DNA from: RGIG5579 sp045602025
GTDB lineage: Bacteria > Bacillota > Clostridia > Oscillospirales > SIG627
Direction: 5' to 3'
Length of the DNA: 35,446 nucleotides
NCBI GenBank assembly: GCA_045602025.1
Contig: JAZSAT010000051.1
Location: forward strand, 1-35,446
Part shown: positions 7,203 to 15,061 of the stretch, piece after piece
Layout: every line of letters begins with the position of its first letter
Position numbering within the stretch: position 1 is the first letter of the stretch
Made by a program: the position numbers and the translations under genes
Notes under the pieces: generated by a model
Database searches by the model: none
What the model was told of the DNA's origin: nothing
Seen by the model: only the letters and a program-made list of their open reading frames with translations

Positions 7203-8533
7203 TTTTTAACCTCTTTTCCGATTAAATCATAATCCATTGCTTCTTCAATATTTACAAAAAGAAATTCGCCGACGGGAATCTCTTTTCTGTCAGATGTAAA
7301 GTACACTGCCCCATCGATCTCGGGTGCGTGGTACTGTGTTCTGCCGAAATACATACGGACAGAAGGGTCATATCCTTCGCAAAGGACTTCAATCTCTTTT
7401 CCGACAAAGGACTCGTTATAAGCCTCTGCAATGGGAAGCTGAGTCTGCATAATTGAATTCAATCTTCCCTCTTTGGTCTTCTTTGTGGTGCGATTATCAA
7501 AGGTGTATGCCGGTGTTCCCTCTTCACGGGAGTAAATAAAGGCACCGAGACGCTGAAACTTCGTTTCCTTCACGAAATTTGAAAGAAGAGAAAAATCCTT
7601 GTCCTTCTCCCCGGGAAATCCCACCATTACCGTTGTACGGATGGCAATGTCGGGCATATATTTCCGAAGGAGAGAAATGGCGCGGCAGATCGACTCACTT
7701 CCGCCGTGACGATTCATTTTATCCAGGACATTATCAGAAATATGCTGAATGGGAAGGTCAATGTATTTGCAGATATTATCGTGCTTTGCCATGACCCGGC
7801 AAAGCTCTTCCGTAACCTTATCGGGATAGCAATACATCAATCTGATCCAGCGGAAACCGAATTCTTCGGCGGAAAGCTTTTCCAAAAGCTCGGGAAGGGC
7901 AAGCCTTCCGTAGAGATCCTTGCCGTACATGGTAGTATCCTGCGCGACAACTACGATCTCGCGAATTCCCATTTCCGAAAGATTCTTTGCTTCCGCAAGA
8001 ATGTTTTCCATCTTTCGGGAGCGAAGGGGTCCGCGGATACCGGGAATGGCACAGTATGCACAGCGGTTATCACAGCCCTCGGAAATGCGAAGATAAGCAA
8101 AGCTGTCGTGGGCGACCACACGGTCCCCTTCCATTTCAAGGTTTGTGGCATCGGAAAAACGGAAATATTTTTCTCCTGCAAGTACCTTTTCAATCGCCTC
8201 GCAAATGTGGACCTCGCCACCTAAAGACAAGGCGGCGTCCACTTCAGGGATCTCATTTTGGATCTCTTCGAAATACCGCTGAGCAAGACAGCCGGTTACA
8301 ACGATCCCCTTCAGGGAGCGGTTCTCCTTCAGCCAGGCAAGATCGAGAATGTTTTCAATCGCTTCTTCCTTTGCACTTTCAATAAAAGCACAGGTGTTCA
8401 CGATCACAACATCGGCATCGATATCCTCAGGCACAATGGTGTAGCCTGCTTTTGCAACTCTTGCCAACATCATTTCTAAGTCTACTTCATTCTTGGGACA
8501 GCCAAGAGAAATAAATCCTACTTTTGCTTGCAT
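7199..8533 (-). CDS. rimO: Ribosomal protein S12 methylthiotransferase RimO
   Basis: Radical SAM enzyme that adds a methylthio group to the conserved aspartate of ribosomal protein S12. Counting from the chosen start, the 444-residue protein has the N-terminal cluster cysteines C12, C48 and C82, the radical SAM cysteines C154, C158 and C161 (C-D-N-R-C-A-Y-C), and a C-terminal TRAM domain. The sequence opening G-F-I-S-L-G-C-P-K-N is typical of RimO rather than MiaB. The ATG at 8531..8533 follows AAAGGATC; a longer upstream frame of 32 residues would overlap recX and lacks family similarity. The gene is followed by pgsA with a 4-base overlap. Confidence 0.95.
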   Translation of the reverse strand: MQAKVGFISLGCPKNEVDLEMMLARVAKAGYTIVPEDIDADVVIVNTCAFIESAKEEAIENILDLAWLKENRSLKGIVVTGCLAQRYFEEIQNEIPEVDAALSLGGEVHICEAIEKVLAGEKYFRFSDATNLEMEGDRVVAHDSFAYLRISEGCDNRCAYCAIPGIRGPLRSRKMENILAEAKNLSEMGIREIVVVAQDTTMYGKDLYGRLALPELLEKLSAEEFGFRWIRLMYCYPDKVTEELCRVMAKHDNICKYIDLPIQHISDNVLDKMNRHGGSESICRAISLLRKYMPDIAIRTTVMVGFPGEKDKDFSLLSNFVKETKFQRLGAFIYSREEGTPAYTFDNRTTKKTKEGRLNSIMQTQLPIAEAYNESFVGKEIEVLCEGYDPSVRMYFGRTQYHAPEIDGAVYFTSDRKEIPVGEFLFVNIEEAMDYDLIGKEVKK

Positions 8534-8543
8534 AAAGATCCTT

Positions 8544-9032
8544 TCAATCGTAAAAATCCTCACAGTCTGAAAAAGCTGAAACCGCAGCGCGGGCATTTGC
8601 AAAATCATACCCGTAGCGCACAAGAGCATCCTGCAGTTTTTTTCTACCCTCCGGCGACTCGGAAAGCTTTTCTGCGCCTGCCTTTCTTTTCAGAAAATCT
8701 ATGGCGCGCTTGGTATAGTCCAAATCACGGTCGAGCACTTTTTCGATGTAATGAGGGGGGAAACGGTGCTTTACAAGCTCCTGTCTGATCCTGCGCGGAC
8801 CGTACTTTTTCTCGTCCAAATGACGGACGAAAAGCTTTAAATACCGCTTATCATCCAAAAAACCTTCATCAGTTAAAAGACAGACACACCTTTCTGCGAT
8901 CTCCGGTGGAAAAGACACGCTTTTTCGCACATCGGTAAGATAGAAGAACATCTCGCCGCAGGTAAGATCTCCCATAGATAAGCGACGAAGTGCTTTTTTC
9001 ACACAAAAAGACAGGTCCTTTGGAATTTCCAT
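8544..9032 (-). CDS. recX: Regulatory protein RecX
   Basis: Cytosolic modulator that binds RecA filaments and limits or tunes recombinase activity. The 162-residue protein is helical, made of three-helix repeats, with recognisable family stretches such as G-F-L-D-D-x-R-Y and K-Y-G-P-R-R-I-R-Q-E-L. The start ATG overlaps the prs stop by one base (TGATG), indicating translational coupling. In most genomes recX follows recA directly; here prs lies between them. Length and motifs fit the Firmicute short form. Confidence 0.88.
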   Translation of the reverse strand: MEIPKDLSFCVKKALRRLSMGDLTCGEMFFYLTDVRKSVSFPPEIAERCVCLLTDEGFLDDKRYLKLFVRHLDEKKYGPRRIRQELVKHRFPPHYIEKVLDRDLDYTKRAIDFLKRKAGAEKLSESPEGRKKLQDALVRYGYDFANARAAVSAFSDCEDFYD

Positions 9033-10198
9033 CAGCGAAGGCCGCGCTTTTTCAGAAGGGTGTTGATCTTCTCGTGCGGATCAAGCAGGGCTGCAACAGA
9101 AAGGTTATGGTTCAACGCAGCGATAATATAAGCCAGATACTTGGACACATCTACCTCGTGGAACCAAGGCTTTAAACGGGTTTCATTACTGATATAGGTA
9201 AGATTCGTGCCGAAAATACCGTCAATCGCACCGTCTTTATAAGCCTGATCGATCTTTTCATAGCCTGCCGTGAAGATCGCGTAAGTAGCATAAGCGAAAA
9301 CACGGTTTGCTTTTCTGCGCTTCATCTCGTAAGCAATATCAAGAACAGAGTCACCGGAAGCAATGATGTCATCTGCAATGAATACATCCTTGCCTTCCAT
9401 AGATTCACCCAGGTACTCATGAGCAACAATGGGATTCCTTCCTTCTACAACGCGGGAGTAGTCTCTTCTCTTGTAGAACATACCCATATTTACACCCAGA
9501 ACGGAAGCATAGTACATATTACGGTTAATTGCGCCTTCATCAGGGCTGACTACCATAAAGTTATCCTTGCAGGGCATAAGCTCCGGATAATCACGGAAGA
9601 GTGCCTTGATCACCTGATAATAAGGCATAAAGTTGTCAAAGCCCATCAGGGGTACTGCATTCTGTACTCTGGGGTCATGTGCATCAAAGGTAACAAGGTT
9701 CTGTACACCCATCTGATGCATTTCCTGCAGTGCGTATGCGCAGTCAAGAGACTCGCGGTAGCTTCTTCTATGCTGTCTGCCGCCGTAGAGCATCGGCATA
9801 ATCACATTCAAGCGGTTTGCTCTGCCGGAGGCTGCCTGAATAATTCTCTTCAGATCCTGATAGTGGTCATCGGAGCTCATACGGTTTTCCTGTCCGAACA
9901 TTTTATAACGAACAGCGTAATTTCCTACATCCACCATAACAAAAAGGTCATCTCCGCGTACAGAGTCGTAGATGATACCCTTTGCCTCACCGGAGGTAAA
10001 GCGGGGACACTCAGCGGGAAGCAGGAAGGTATCGTAATTATCCCAGCCTGCCTTCTTTGCCCATGAAACAAGATAGTAGTCAACCTTTTTTGCAAGCTCG
10101 CTTGCTCCCTCAAGGGTAATAATTTTCAAAGGTGCTACGCGGTCCTGTTCTTCAAATACATCCTCAGCGGTAATCTTCTGCCCGGGCATTGTAATCAT
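9032..10198 (-). CDS. prs: Ribose-phosphate pyrophosphokinase (long clostridial form)
   Basis: Makes PRPP from ribose 5-phosphate and ATP, the precursor for purines, pyrimidines, NAD, histidine and tryptophan. The protein has 388 residues against about 315 in the usual bacterial enzyme. Recognisable elements: R-Q-H-R-R (usual R-Q-D-R), F-D-A-H-D-P-R-V-Q for the metal and substrate site, a K-R-R-D catalytic flexible loop, and the PRPP-binding loop D-D-I-I-A-S-G-D-S. The extra length is mostly in the N-terminal third. Clostridia often carry this long type. A start 9 bases downstream (second ATG) is possible. It sits between recA and recX, 53 bases from recA without a terminator. Confidence 0.9.
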   Translation of the reverse strand: MITMPGQKITAEDVFEEQDRVAPLKIITLEGASELAKKVDYYLVSWAKKAGWDNYDTFLLPAECPRFTSGEAKGIIYDSVRGDDLFVMVDVGNYAVRYKMFGQENRMSSDDHYQDLKRIIQAASGRANRLNVIMPMLYGGRQHRRSYRESLDCAYALQEMHQMGVQNLVTFDAHDPRVQNAVPLMGFDNFMPYYQVIKALFRDYPELMPCKDNFMVVSPDEGAINRNMYYASVLGVNMGMFYKRRDYSRVVEGRNPIVAHEYLGESMEGKDVFIADDIIASGDSVLDIAYEMKRRKANRVFAYATYAIFTAGYEKIDQAYKDGAIDGIFGTNLTYISNETRLKPWFHEVDVSKYLAYIIAALNHNLSVAALLDPHEKINTLLKKRGLR

Positions 10199-10251
10199 AA
10201 AATTTTCCGTCCTTCTTTTCTTGTATGTTTCAAATTGTGTTTTAGAACCTA

Positions 10252-11373
10252 TTATTCCAGATCATCAAGACCCAGATCGTCGTCATCATCCTCATTGGAA
10301 TCAAAAAGAGATTCTCCGAAATCCTTCTCAACAGGACCTTCCTGGGAGAGGGCGATGGCCTTTTCTGCGATCTCTTCTGAAAGCTCGGGATGATCCTTCA
10401 GGAACAGGCGAACATTTTCCTTGCCCTGAGCAAGTCTTTCGCCGTTGTAGGAGAACCAGCTGCCGCTCTTCTGAATGATCTCGTATTTTAGCGCGATCTC
10501 AATAATTTCACTCTCGCGGGAAATTCCCTGACCGTAAAGAATATCAAATTCTGCTACGCGGAAGGGAGGGGCAACCTTATTCTTTGCAATCTTGCACTTA
10601 ATGTGGTTACCGACGATCTCGCCCTTATCCTTCAGCTGTTCGCCGCGACGAACATCGATCCGAACAGAGGAATAGAAACGAAGTGCTCTGCCGCCGGTCG
10701 TAACCTCGGGGTTACCGTACATAACGCCAACCTTTTCACGAAGCTGGTTGATAAAAATAAATGCGCACTGGCTTTTTGCAATGGCACCTGCAATTTTTCT
10801 CAATGCCTGGCTCATCAGTCTTGCCTGGACACCAACAGAAGACTGTCCCATTTCCCCTTCGATCTCACTGCGGGGAACCAAGGCGGCACCAGTGTCAACA
10901 ACGATGACATCGTTAGCATCGGTGCGAACAAGTGCCTCTGCAATTTCAAGCGCCTGTTCTCCGCTGTCAGGCTGAGAAACAAGGAGGTTGTCGATATCTA
11001 CTCCCAAGGCCTTGGCATAAACAGGATCCAGAGCATGCTCCGCGTCGATAAACGCAGCAGCACCGCCTGCCTTTTGTGCAGAAGCAATTACCTGGAGAGC
11101 AACGGTGGTTTTACCGGAAGATTCGGGACCGTAGATCTCGATAATTCTTCCGCGGGGCACACCGCCGATTCCAAGGGCAAGGTCCAAGGAAAGAGAGCCT
11201 GTGGAAATGGCACTGACATTCATAACGGAATTTTCGCCCAATTTCATAATAGAGCCTTTGCCGTACTTTTTCTCGATCTGCCCCATGGCAGTTTGAATCG
11301 CTTTCAGCTTTCCGTCGAGAGCAGAATCGACTTTTTCGCTCTTGGATTTTGCATTTTTTTCAATTTTTGCCAT
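10252..11373 (-). CDS. recA: Recombinase A
   Basis: ATP-dependent strand exchange protein and SOS co-protease. The 373-residue protein has an N-terminal basic helix region, Walker A G-P-E-S-S-G-K-T at residues 82-89, the Walker B segment V-I-V-V-D-T-G, loops L1/L2 (Q-L-R-E-K-V-G-V-M-Y-G) and a strongly acidic C-terminal tail of alternating D/E/L residues. GGAGG lies upstream of the ATG. It has its own sigma-A type promoter and probably leads recA-prs-recX-rimO-pgsA-cysS. I could not see a Gram-positive LexA box (GAAC-N4-GTTC) near that promoter. Confidence 0.98.
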   Translation of the reverse strand: MAKIEKNAKSKSEKVDSALDGKLKAIQTAMGQIEKKYGKGSIMKLGENSVMNVSAISTGSLSLDLALGIGGVPRGRIIEIYGPESSGKTTVALQVIASAQKAGGAAAFIDAEHALDPVYAKALGVDIDNLLVSQPDSGEQALEIAEALVRTDANDVIVVDTGAALVPRSEIEGEMGQSSVGVQARLMSQALRKIAGAIAKSQCAFIFINQLREKVGVMYGNPEVTTGGRALRFYSSVRIDVRRGEQLKDKGEIVGNHIKCKIAKNKVAPPFRVAEFDILYGQGISRESEIIEIALKYEIIQKSGSWFSYNGERLAQGKENVRLFLKDHPELSEEIAEKAIALSQEGPVEKDFGESLFDSNEDDDDDLGLDDLE

Positions 11374-11416
11374 CTGTCAAAACCTCCGCATACTTTCACG
11401 AATACAATTACACTAT

Positions 11417-11446
11417 ATTATAGCATAAGCCCCGCATCTTTTGCAA
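11417..11446 (-). promoter_or_regulatory. Sigma-A promoter of recA
   Basis: The minus strand shows TTGCAA (11441..11446), an 18-base spacer and TATAAT (11417..11422), about 44 bases upstream of the recA ATG. It lies in the 114-base gap between prmC and recA and separates the two long gene runs. Confidence 0.7.
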
Positions 11447-11472
11447 GTAATTTTTTGCCAAAGAGGGGGCTT
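11427..11472 (+). other. Inverted repeat with plus-strand T-tract between prmC and recA
   Basis: AAGCCCC at 11427..11433 pairs with GGGGCTT at 11466..11472, and the inner TCTTT and AAAGA segments can extend the stem. On the plus strand it is followed by a long T-rich tract to about 11486. This polarity would stop rightward (antisense) transcripts, not the leftward prmC mRNA. The left arm lies in the recA promoter spacer. Confidence 0.4.
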
Positions 11473-11487
11473 TTTTCTTTATTTTTG

Positions 11488-12336
11488 TCATTTTTTCGGG
11501 AAAGCAAAAAACACACGGTTGAAACCGGAAAAATCTTTAAAAAATTCATATTGAAAACCGAATTTTATAAGAAGCGATTCCACTTCCTCTTTTTGTCTGC
11601 TTCCCATCTCGCAAAGGAGCGGCTTTCCCGTTTTTTGGGAAAGGTCAATAATGGTTTTATAAAACAAAAGGCCGTCTTCTCCGCCGTAAAGTGCCATGGC
11701 GGGTTCCTTTTTCACATTGTCTTCGATCTTGTCCATTTCCATCTTTGTCAGATAGGGGGGATTTGACAGGATCATGGACGGGTCTTCTTTTAAAATTTCA
11801 TCCTTGGCCAAAGAAGATAACACATCCAGTTTTTTTACCTCTGCCCGATCGGAAAGCATAAGCTTTTCTCTGTTTTTTTTCGTCAAGCAGAGCGCATCAT
11901 CGGATAGGTCATAAAGAATAGCACGAAGATCTTCCCTCTTTTTCAAAAGGGAAAGGCCGATACAGCCCGATCCGCAACAAAAATCAAAAACCACACTTCC
12001 CTTTTCCGCTCTTTCACAGGCAAGTTCTACAAGAAGCTCCGTTTCGGGTCTTGGGATCAGTACATTTTCCGAAACCAAAAATTCTTCTCCGCAAAAAAGC
12101 TCGGTGCCGATGTAGTACTGAATGGGGTAACCGGACAGGAGCCTTTGAAGATCAGACTGCATCTCTTTTTCCTCAAAAGCCGTAAGATGCTTTTCCGGGG
12201 AAAGAAGCACAGCGTTTCGATGAAAACCGTATTTTTCCAAAAGTGCGGAAAGGAGCGCTCTTTCACTGAAAAAGCGCGCTCCGTTCTGATTAAAATATTC
12301 TTTTTTGACTGTAAGAGAAAACTCTTTCAGATTCAT
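11488..12336 (-). CDS. prmC: Peptide chain release factor N5-glutamine methyltransferase
   Basis: Methylates the glutamine of the GGQ motif in release factors RF1/RF2 using SAM. The 282-residue protein has an N-terminal helical substrate-binding domain (about 1-85) and a Rossmann methyltransferase domain with F-D-F-C-C-G-S-G-C-I-G (about 117-127) and the catalytic N-P-P-Y motif (about 190). The start follows the DUF1385 stop with no gap (TAA-ATG) and has GAGGAG upstream. It is the last gene of the eleven-gene tmk run. In many Firmicutes a DUF1385 gene, prmC and prfA cluster; prfA is not present here. Confidence 0.94.
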   Translation of the reverse strand: MNLKEFSLTVKKEYFNQNGARFFSERALLSALLEKYGFHRNAVLLSPEKHLTAFEEKEMQSDLQRLLSGYPIQYYIGTELFCGEEFLVSENVLIPRPETELLVELACERAEKGSVVFDFCCGSGCIGLSLLKKREDLRAILYDLSDDALCLTKKNREKLMLSDRAEVKKLDVLSSLAKDEILKEDPSMILSNPPYLTKMEMDKIEDNVKKEPAMALYGGEDGLLFYKTIIDLSQKTGKPLLCEMGSRQKEEVESLLIKFGFQYEFFKDFSGFNRVFFAFPKK

Positions 12337-13362
12337 TTATTTCTCCTCAGATTCCTCGGTTTTCATTTCTTCCGTTAAGGAAGGCTCTGCTTTTTCTTCG
12401 GGAAGGGCGTTTTCAATACCGCGAAAAACTTCCTCCTCGGGAAATTCATCGGGAAGAGCGGATTTCAGTGCAACGATCGCTACCTCGATCATATCATCGG
12501 TAGGTTCTTTTGTAGTAATGCGCTGGATCCAAAGACCGGGAGCGGTAATAAACCGAATAAATGCATTGTCATGCTTACCCGCATAGCGGATGATCTCATA
12601 TCCAAGACCCATCGTAACAGGCAAAAGAAGGAACTTTACGCCCACATACAAAAAGGTATTGCTGCGGGTCGCAGGGAAAACTGCACCAATGAGAAGGCCT
12701 ATCAGAATGCCGACAAGCATCATCAATATCATAAAGCTGGTACCGCAGCGAGGATGAAATCTCTTCTGCGCTTTGATATTTTCCACCGTCAACTCCAGAC
12801 CTTTTTCGTAGCAAAAAATGCTTTTATGCTCTGCGCCGTGGTACATAAAGGTACGCTTGATATCGTTCATCAGGGAAACAAGAGAAACATAGCTTAAAAA
12901 GATACCGATACGAAGGACACCCTCAAGAATCTTGCGAAAAACCTCATGCTCTTTGGGAATCAGTCCCGAAATAAAAGCAGGGAGCATAATGAAAAGTCCC
13001 ACACCCAAAATAACACCGAGAACGGTGCCGATGCCCATTACAATACCCGTAAGACTTTTACCGAACGCCTTCACAAGCCACTTTTCGAATTTGGTTTCCT
13101 CTTCAATCTCAAGTGCCTCTGCAGCAAAGTTCAAGGTAGAAAAAGACAGGGTCATACTTTCAACAAAGCTTACCACACCGCGAATTACAGGCAGCTTCAA
13201 AAAAGCGTTTTTCTTTTTGATCTCATTGGGATGACGGTCACGGATAATGGTACCGTCCGCCTTTCTTACAGCGGTGGTATAGCTCTTAGGGCCGCGCATC
13301 ATAATGCCTTCAAGAACCGCTTGTCCTCCAACTTTACCTACGCGCGTTTTCTTTTCGTCCAT
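12337..13362 (-). CDS. DUF1385 family membrane protein (YqhQ-like)
   Basis: A conserved integral membrane protein of unknown function. The 341-residue protein starts with the family hallmark V-G-G-Q-A-V-L-E-G-I-M-M-R-G-P near residues 12-26, and keeps later family segments such as H-G-A-E-H-K and R-F-H-P-R-C-G-T-S-F. I see about four to five hydrophobic segments between residues 75 and 270. The tail is rich in glutamate and proline. AAGGAG precedes the ATG, only 8 bases after the lipoprotein stop. Its steady location next to prmC in Clostridia suggests a housekeeping role, but none is established. Confidence 0.88.
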   Translation of the reverse strand: MDEKKTRVGKVGGQAVLEGIMMRGPKSYTTAVRKADGTIIRDRHPNEIKKKNAFLKLPVIRGVVSFVESMTLSFSTLNFAAEALEIEEETKFEKWLVKAFGKSLTGIVMGIGTVLGVILGVGLFIMLPAFISGLIPKEHEVFRKILEGVLRIGIFLSYVSLVSLMNDIKRTFMYHGAEHKSIFCYEKGLELTVENIKAQKRFHPRCGTSFMILMMLVGILIGLLIGAVFPATRSNTFLYVGVKFLLLPVTMGLGYEIIRYAGKHDNAFIRFITAPGLWIQRITTKEPTDDMIEVAIVALKSALPDEFPEEEVFRGIENALPEEKAEPSLTEEMKTEESEEK

Positions 13363-13370
13363 ATTGCTCC

Positions 13371-13937
13371 TTATCTGAACTTCAACTGTTCGGCCATGAC
13401 CGTTGCCTCTTCCAGATGGCTTTCGAAGGCAGGGGTCTTTGCTGTGTAGAGAACATTGTAAATGTAGCCGTTATAGGATATGAACCAAGCACGGAAAGAA
13501 TACTCTTCTCCGGAAAACACCGCTTTGTAATTGACAGCGATGGCATCTGCTCCGTCGATCTTCAGAGTGCTTCTTTTCAGGCTCTTATCCTGATTGCGCT
13601 CAATTTCAAGATTGGAAAAATTATCCTTAAACTGGGCAAAATAATAGTTTTCCACATAATCGGGAAGGCTTTTATATTTTGCCGATGCCGTAAATGCAGT
13701 AATGCTTACATTGGAAAAATCCGTTTCGGAAGCAAATGCACTTGTCATTCCAGCATCGTTCCGATCCAAAAGCCAATTTGCGGGGTAGAAGAAATAATAA
13801 TCCGTATTTTCATTCTCTGCAAGCAAAAAGCCATCAGGGATCTCTACCTCTTCATCCCCCTTCTTTCCGCAGGAAATAAGGGAGAAAAGCATCAAAACAG
13901 AAAGAGAAACACAAATGATTCGAAATAATTGTTTCAT
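13371..13937 (-). CDS. Putative lipoprotein, PsbP/DcrB-like
   Basis: Probably exported and anchored to the outer face of the membrane. The first 23 residues form a lipoprotein signal: K/R near the start, a hydrophobic stretch, and a lipobox L-I-S-C with Cys23 as the lipidation site. The 188-residue protein then has a mixed alpha/beta segment with Y-F-F-Y-P-A-N-W and I-N-G-like features reminiscent of the PsbP/DcrB fold; I base this only on pattern similarity. It lies 11 bases after hemW and 8 bases before the DUF1385 gene, so it belongs to the tmk run. Function is unknown. Confidence 0.75.
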   Translation of the reverse strand: MKQLFRIICVSLSVLMLFSLISCGKKGDEEVEIPDGFLLAENENTDYYFFYPANWLLDRNDAGMTSAFASETDFSNVSITAFTASAKYKSLPDYVENYYFAQFKDNFSNLEIERNQDKSLKRSTLKIDGADAIAVNYKAVFSGEEYSFRAWFISYNGYIYNVLYTAKTPAFESHLEEATVMAEQLKFR

Positions 13938-13948
13938 AGCAAAATCCT

Positions 13949-15061
13949 TTATATCAATTCTGTAATAATTTCATTGGAGACGAAAAAGCCTTGGGTGGTA
14001 AGAGCAAAACCGCGAGGCGTTTTTTCACAAAGGCCGTGGTCAGCCCAGAGGGACATTTTTTCATTGACCTTGCGGCAAAACGCTTCCGAAGCAAAATTTG
14101 ATAGCGTATTCAGACAAATCCCCTCTTTTCGACGAAGAGACAGCATCAGATACTCTGTGCGAAGATCCTCTTGGGTTAGAATCTCTGCTTCCGATAGCCT
14201 ATCCGCAGGATTTGAAGCCAAAATGAACTCTTCCACGCCGTCTTTTACATAAAAACGCTTGGATGCAAAATAGGAATGAGCACCGGGGCCAAATCCGAGA
14301 TATTCAACACCTGTCCAATAAGCCTCGTTATGGCGGGAACGAAACCCCGGCTGTGCGGCATTGGAGATCTCATAATGCTCAAACCCATTTTTATTTAAAA
14401 AATCCGATGCAAAAAAATACATTTCCCGCACCGCTTCCTCATCGGGAAGAAGATGAGACTTCTGATACAGTGGGACCTGAGGAGATAGGGTCAACAAATA
14501 AAACGAAATATGCTTCGGTGACAGGGAAAGTACATCCTCAAGGCTTTTTTGAAAGGTGCCAAGAGTCTGCTCGGGTAAGCCGTACATCAGATCAAGGCTG
14601 ATGTTATGAATACCTACCCTTCTTGCACGCTCCACTGCCTTTTTTACATCACAGAAGCTGTGAATCCTACCGAGGGCAGAAAGCTCCTTTTCCGATGTGC
14701 TCTGCACACCAAAGCTGATACGGTTCACTCCTTGTGCGGCAAAAGCGGAAAGAATCTCTTCGGACGCGGATTCAGGGTTCATTTCTGCTGTAATTTCAGC
14801 ACCCGGAAGAAGAGAAAAATTCTTACGGATGGCACAAAAGATCTCGCCGATCCCCTCTTTGGAAAAAAGGCTGGGGGTACCACCGCCGAAATAGACGGTA
14901 GAAACCTCTCTTCCTCTTGCCTCGTCAAACGAAGAAAGACTCTTGCAAAGGGCTTTCTCGTAAAGTCTTTTATGAGAAAGATCGGGCAAAGAATAAAAAT
15001 CGCAGTAATGACACTTTTTTTTGCAAAAGGGGTAGTGCAAATAAAGACTTAATTTACTCAT
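13949..15061 (-). CDS. hemW: Radical SAM family heme chaperone HemW
   Basis: HemW-type proteins bind heme and pass it to target proteins; they were long annotated as oxygen-independent coproporphyrinogen III oxidase but lack that activity. The 370-residue protein has C13-K-K-K-C17-H-Y-C20 followed by D-F, then Y-F-G-G-G-T-P-S-L (about 57-65), the usual N-terminal core and a C-terminal HemN-like domain. The single cysteine-x3-cysteine-x2-cysteine start without the N-terminal extension of true HemN supports HemW. The start overlaps the lepA end by 8 bases; lepA-hemW is a conserved pair. Confidence 0.92.
   Translation of the reverse strand: MSKLSLYLHYPFCKKKCHYCDFYSLPDLSHKRLYEKALCKSLSSFDEARGREVSTVYFGGGTPSLFSKEGIGEIFCAIRKNFSLLPGAEITAEMNPESASEEILSAFAAQGVNRISFGVQSTSEKELSALGRIHSFCDVKKAVERARRVGIHNISLDLMYGLPEQTLGTFQKSLEDVLSLSPKHISFYLLTLSPQVPLYQKSHLLPDEEAVREMYFFASDFLNKNGFEHYEISNAAQPGFRSRHNEAYWTGVEYLGFGPGAHSYFASKRFYVKDGVEEFILASNPADRLSEAEILTQEDLRTEYLMLSLRRKEGICLNTLSNFASEAFCRKVNEKMSLWADHGLCEKTPRGFALTTQGFFVSNEIITELI

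Noticed and set aside
11374..11480. A LexA/SOS box upstream of recA.
   Set aside because: No GAAC-N4-GTTC or close variant was found by eye in the promoter region.
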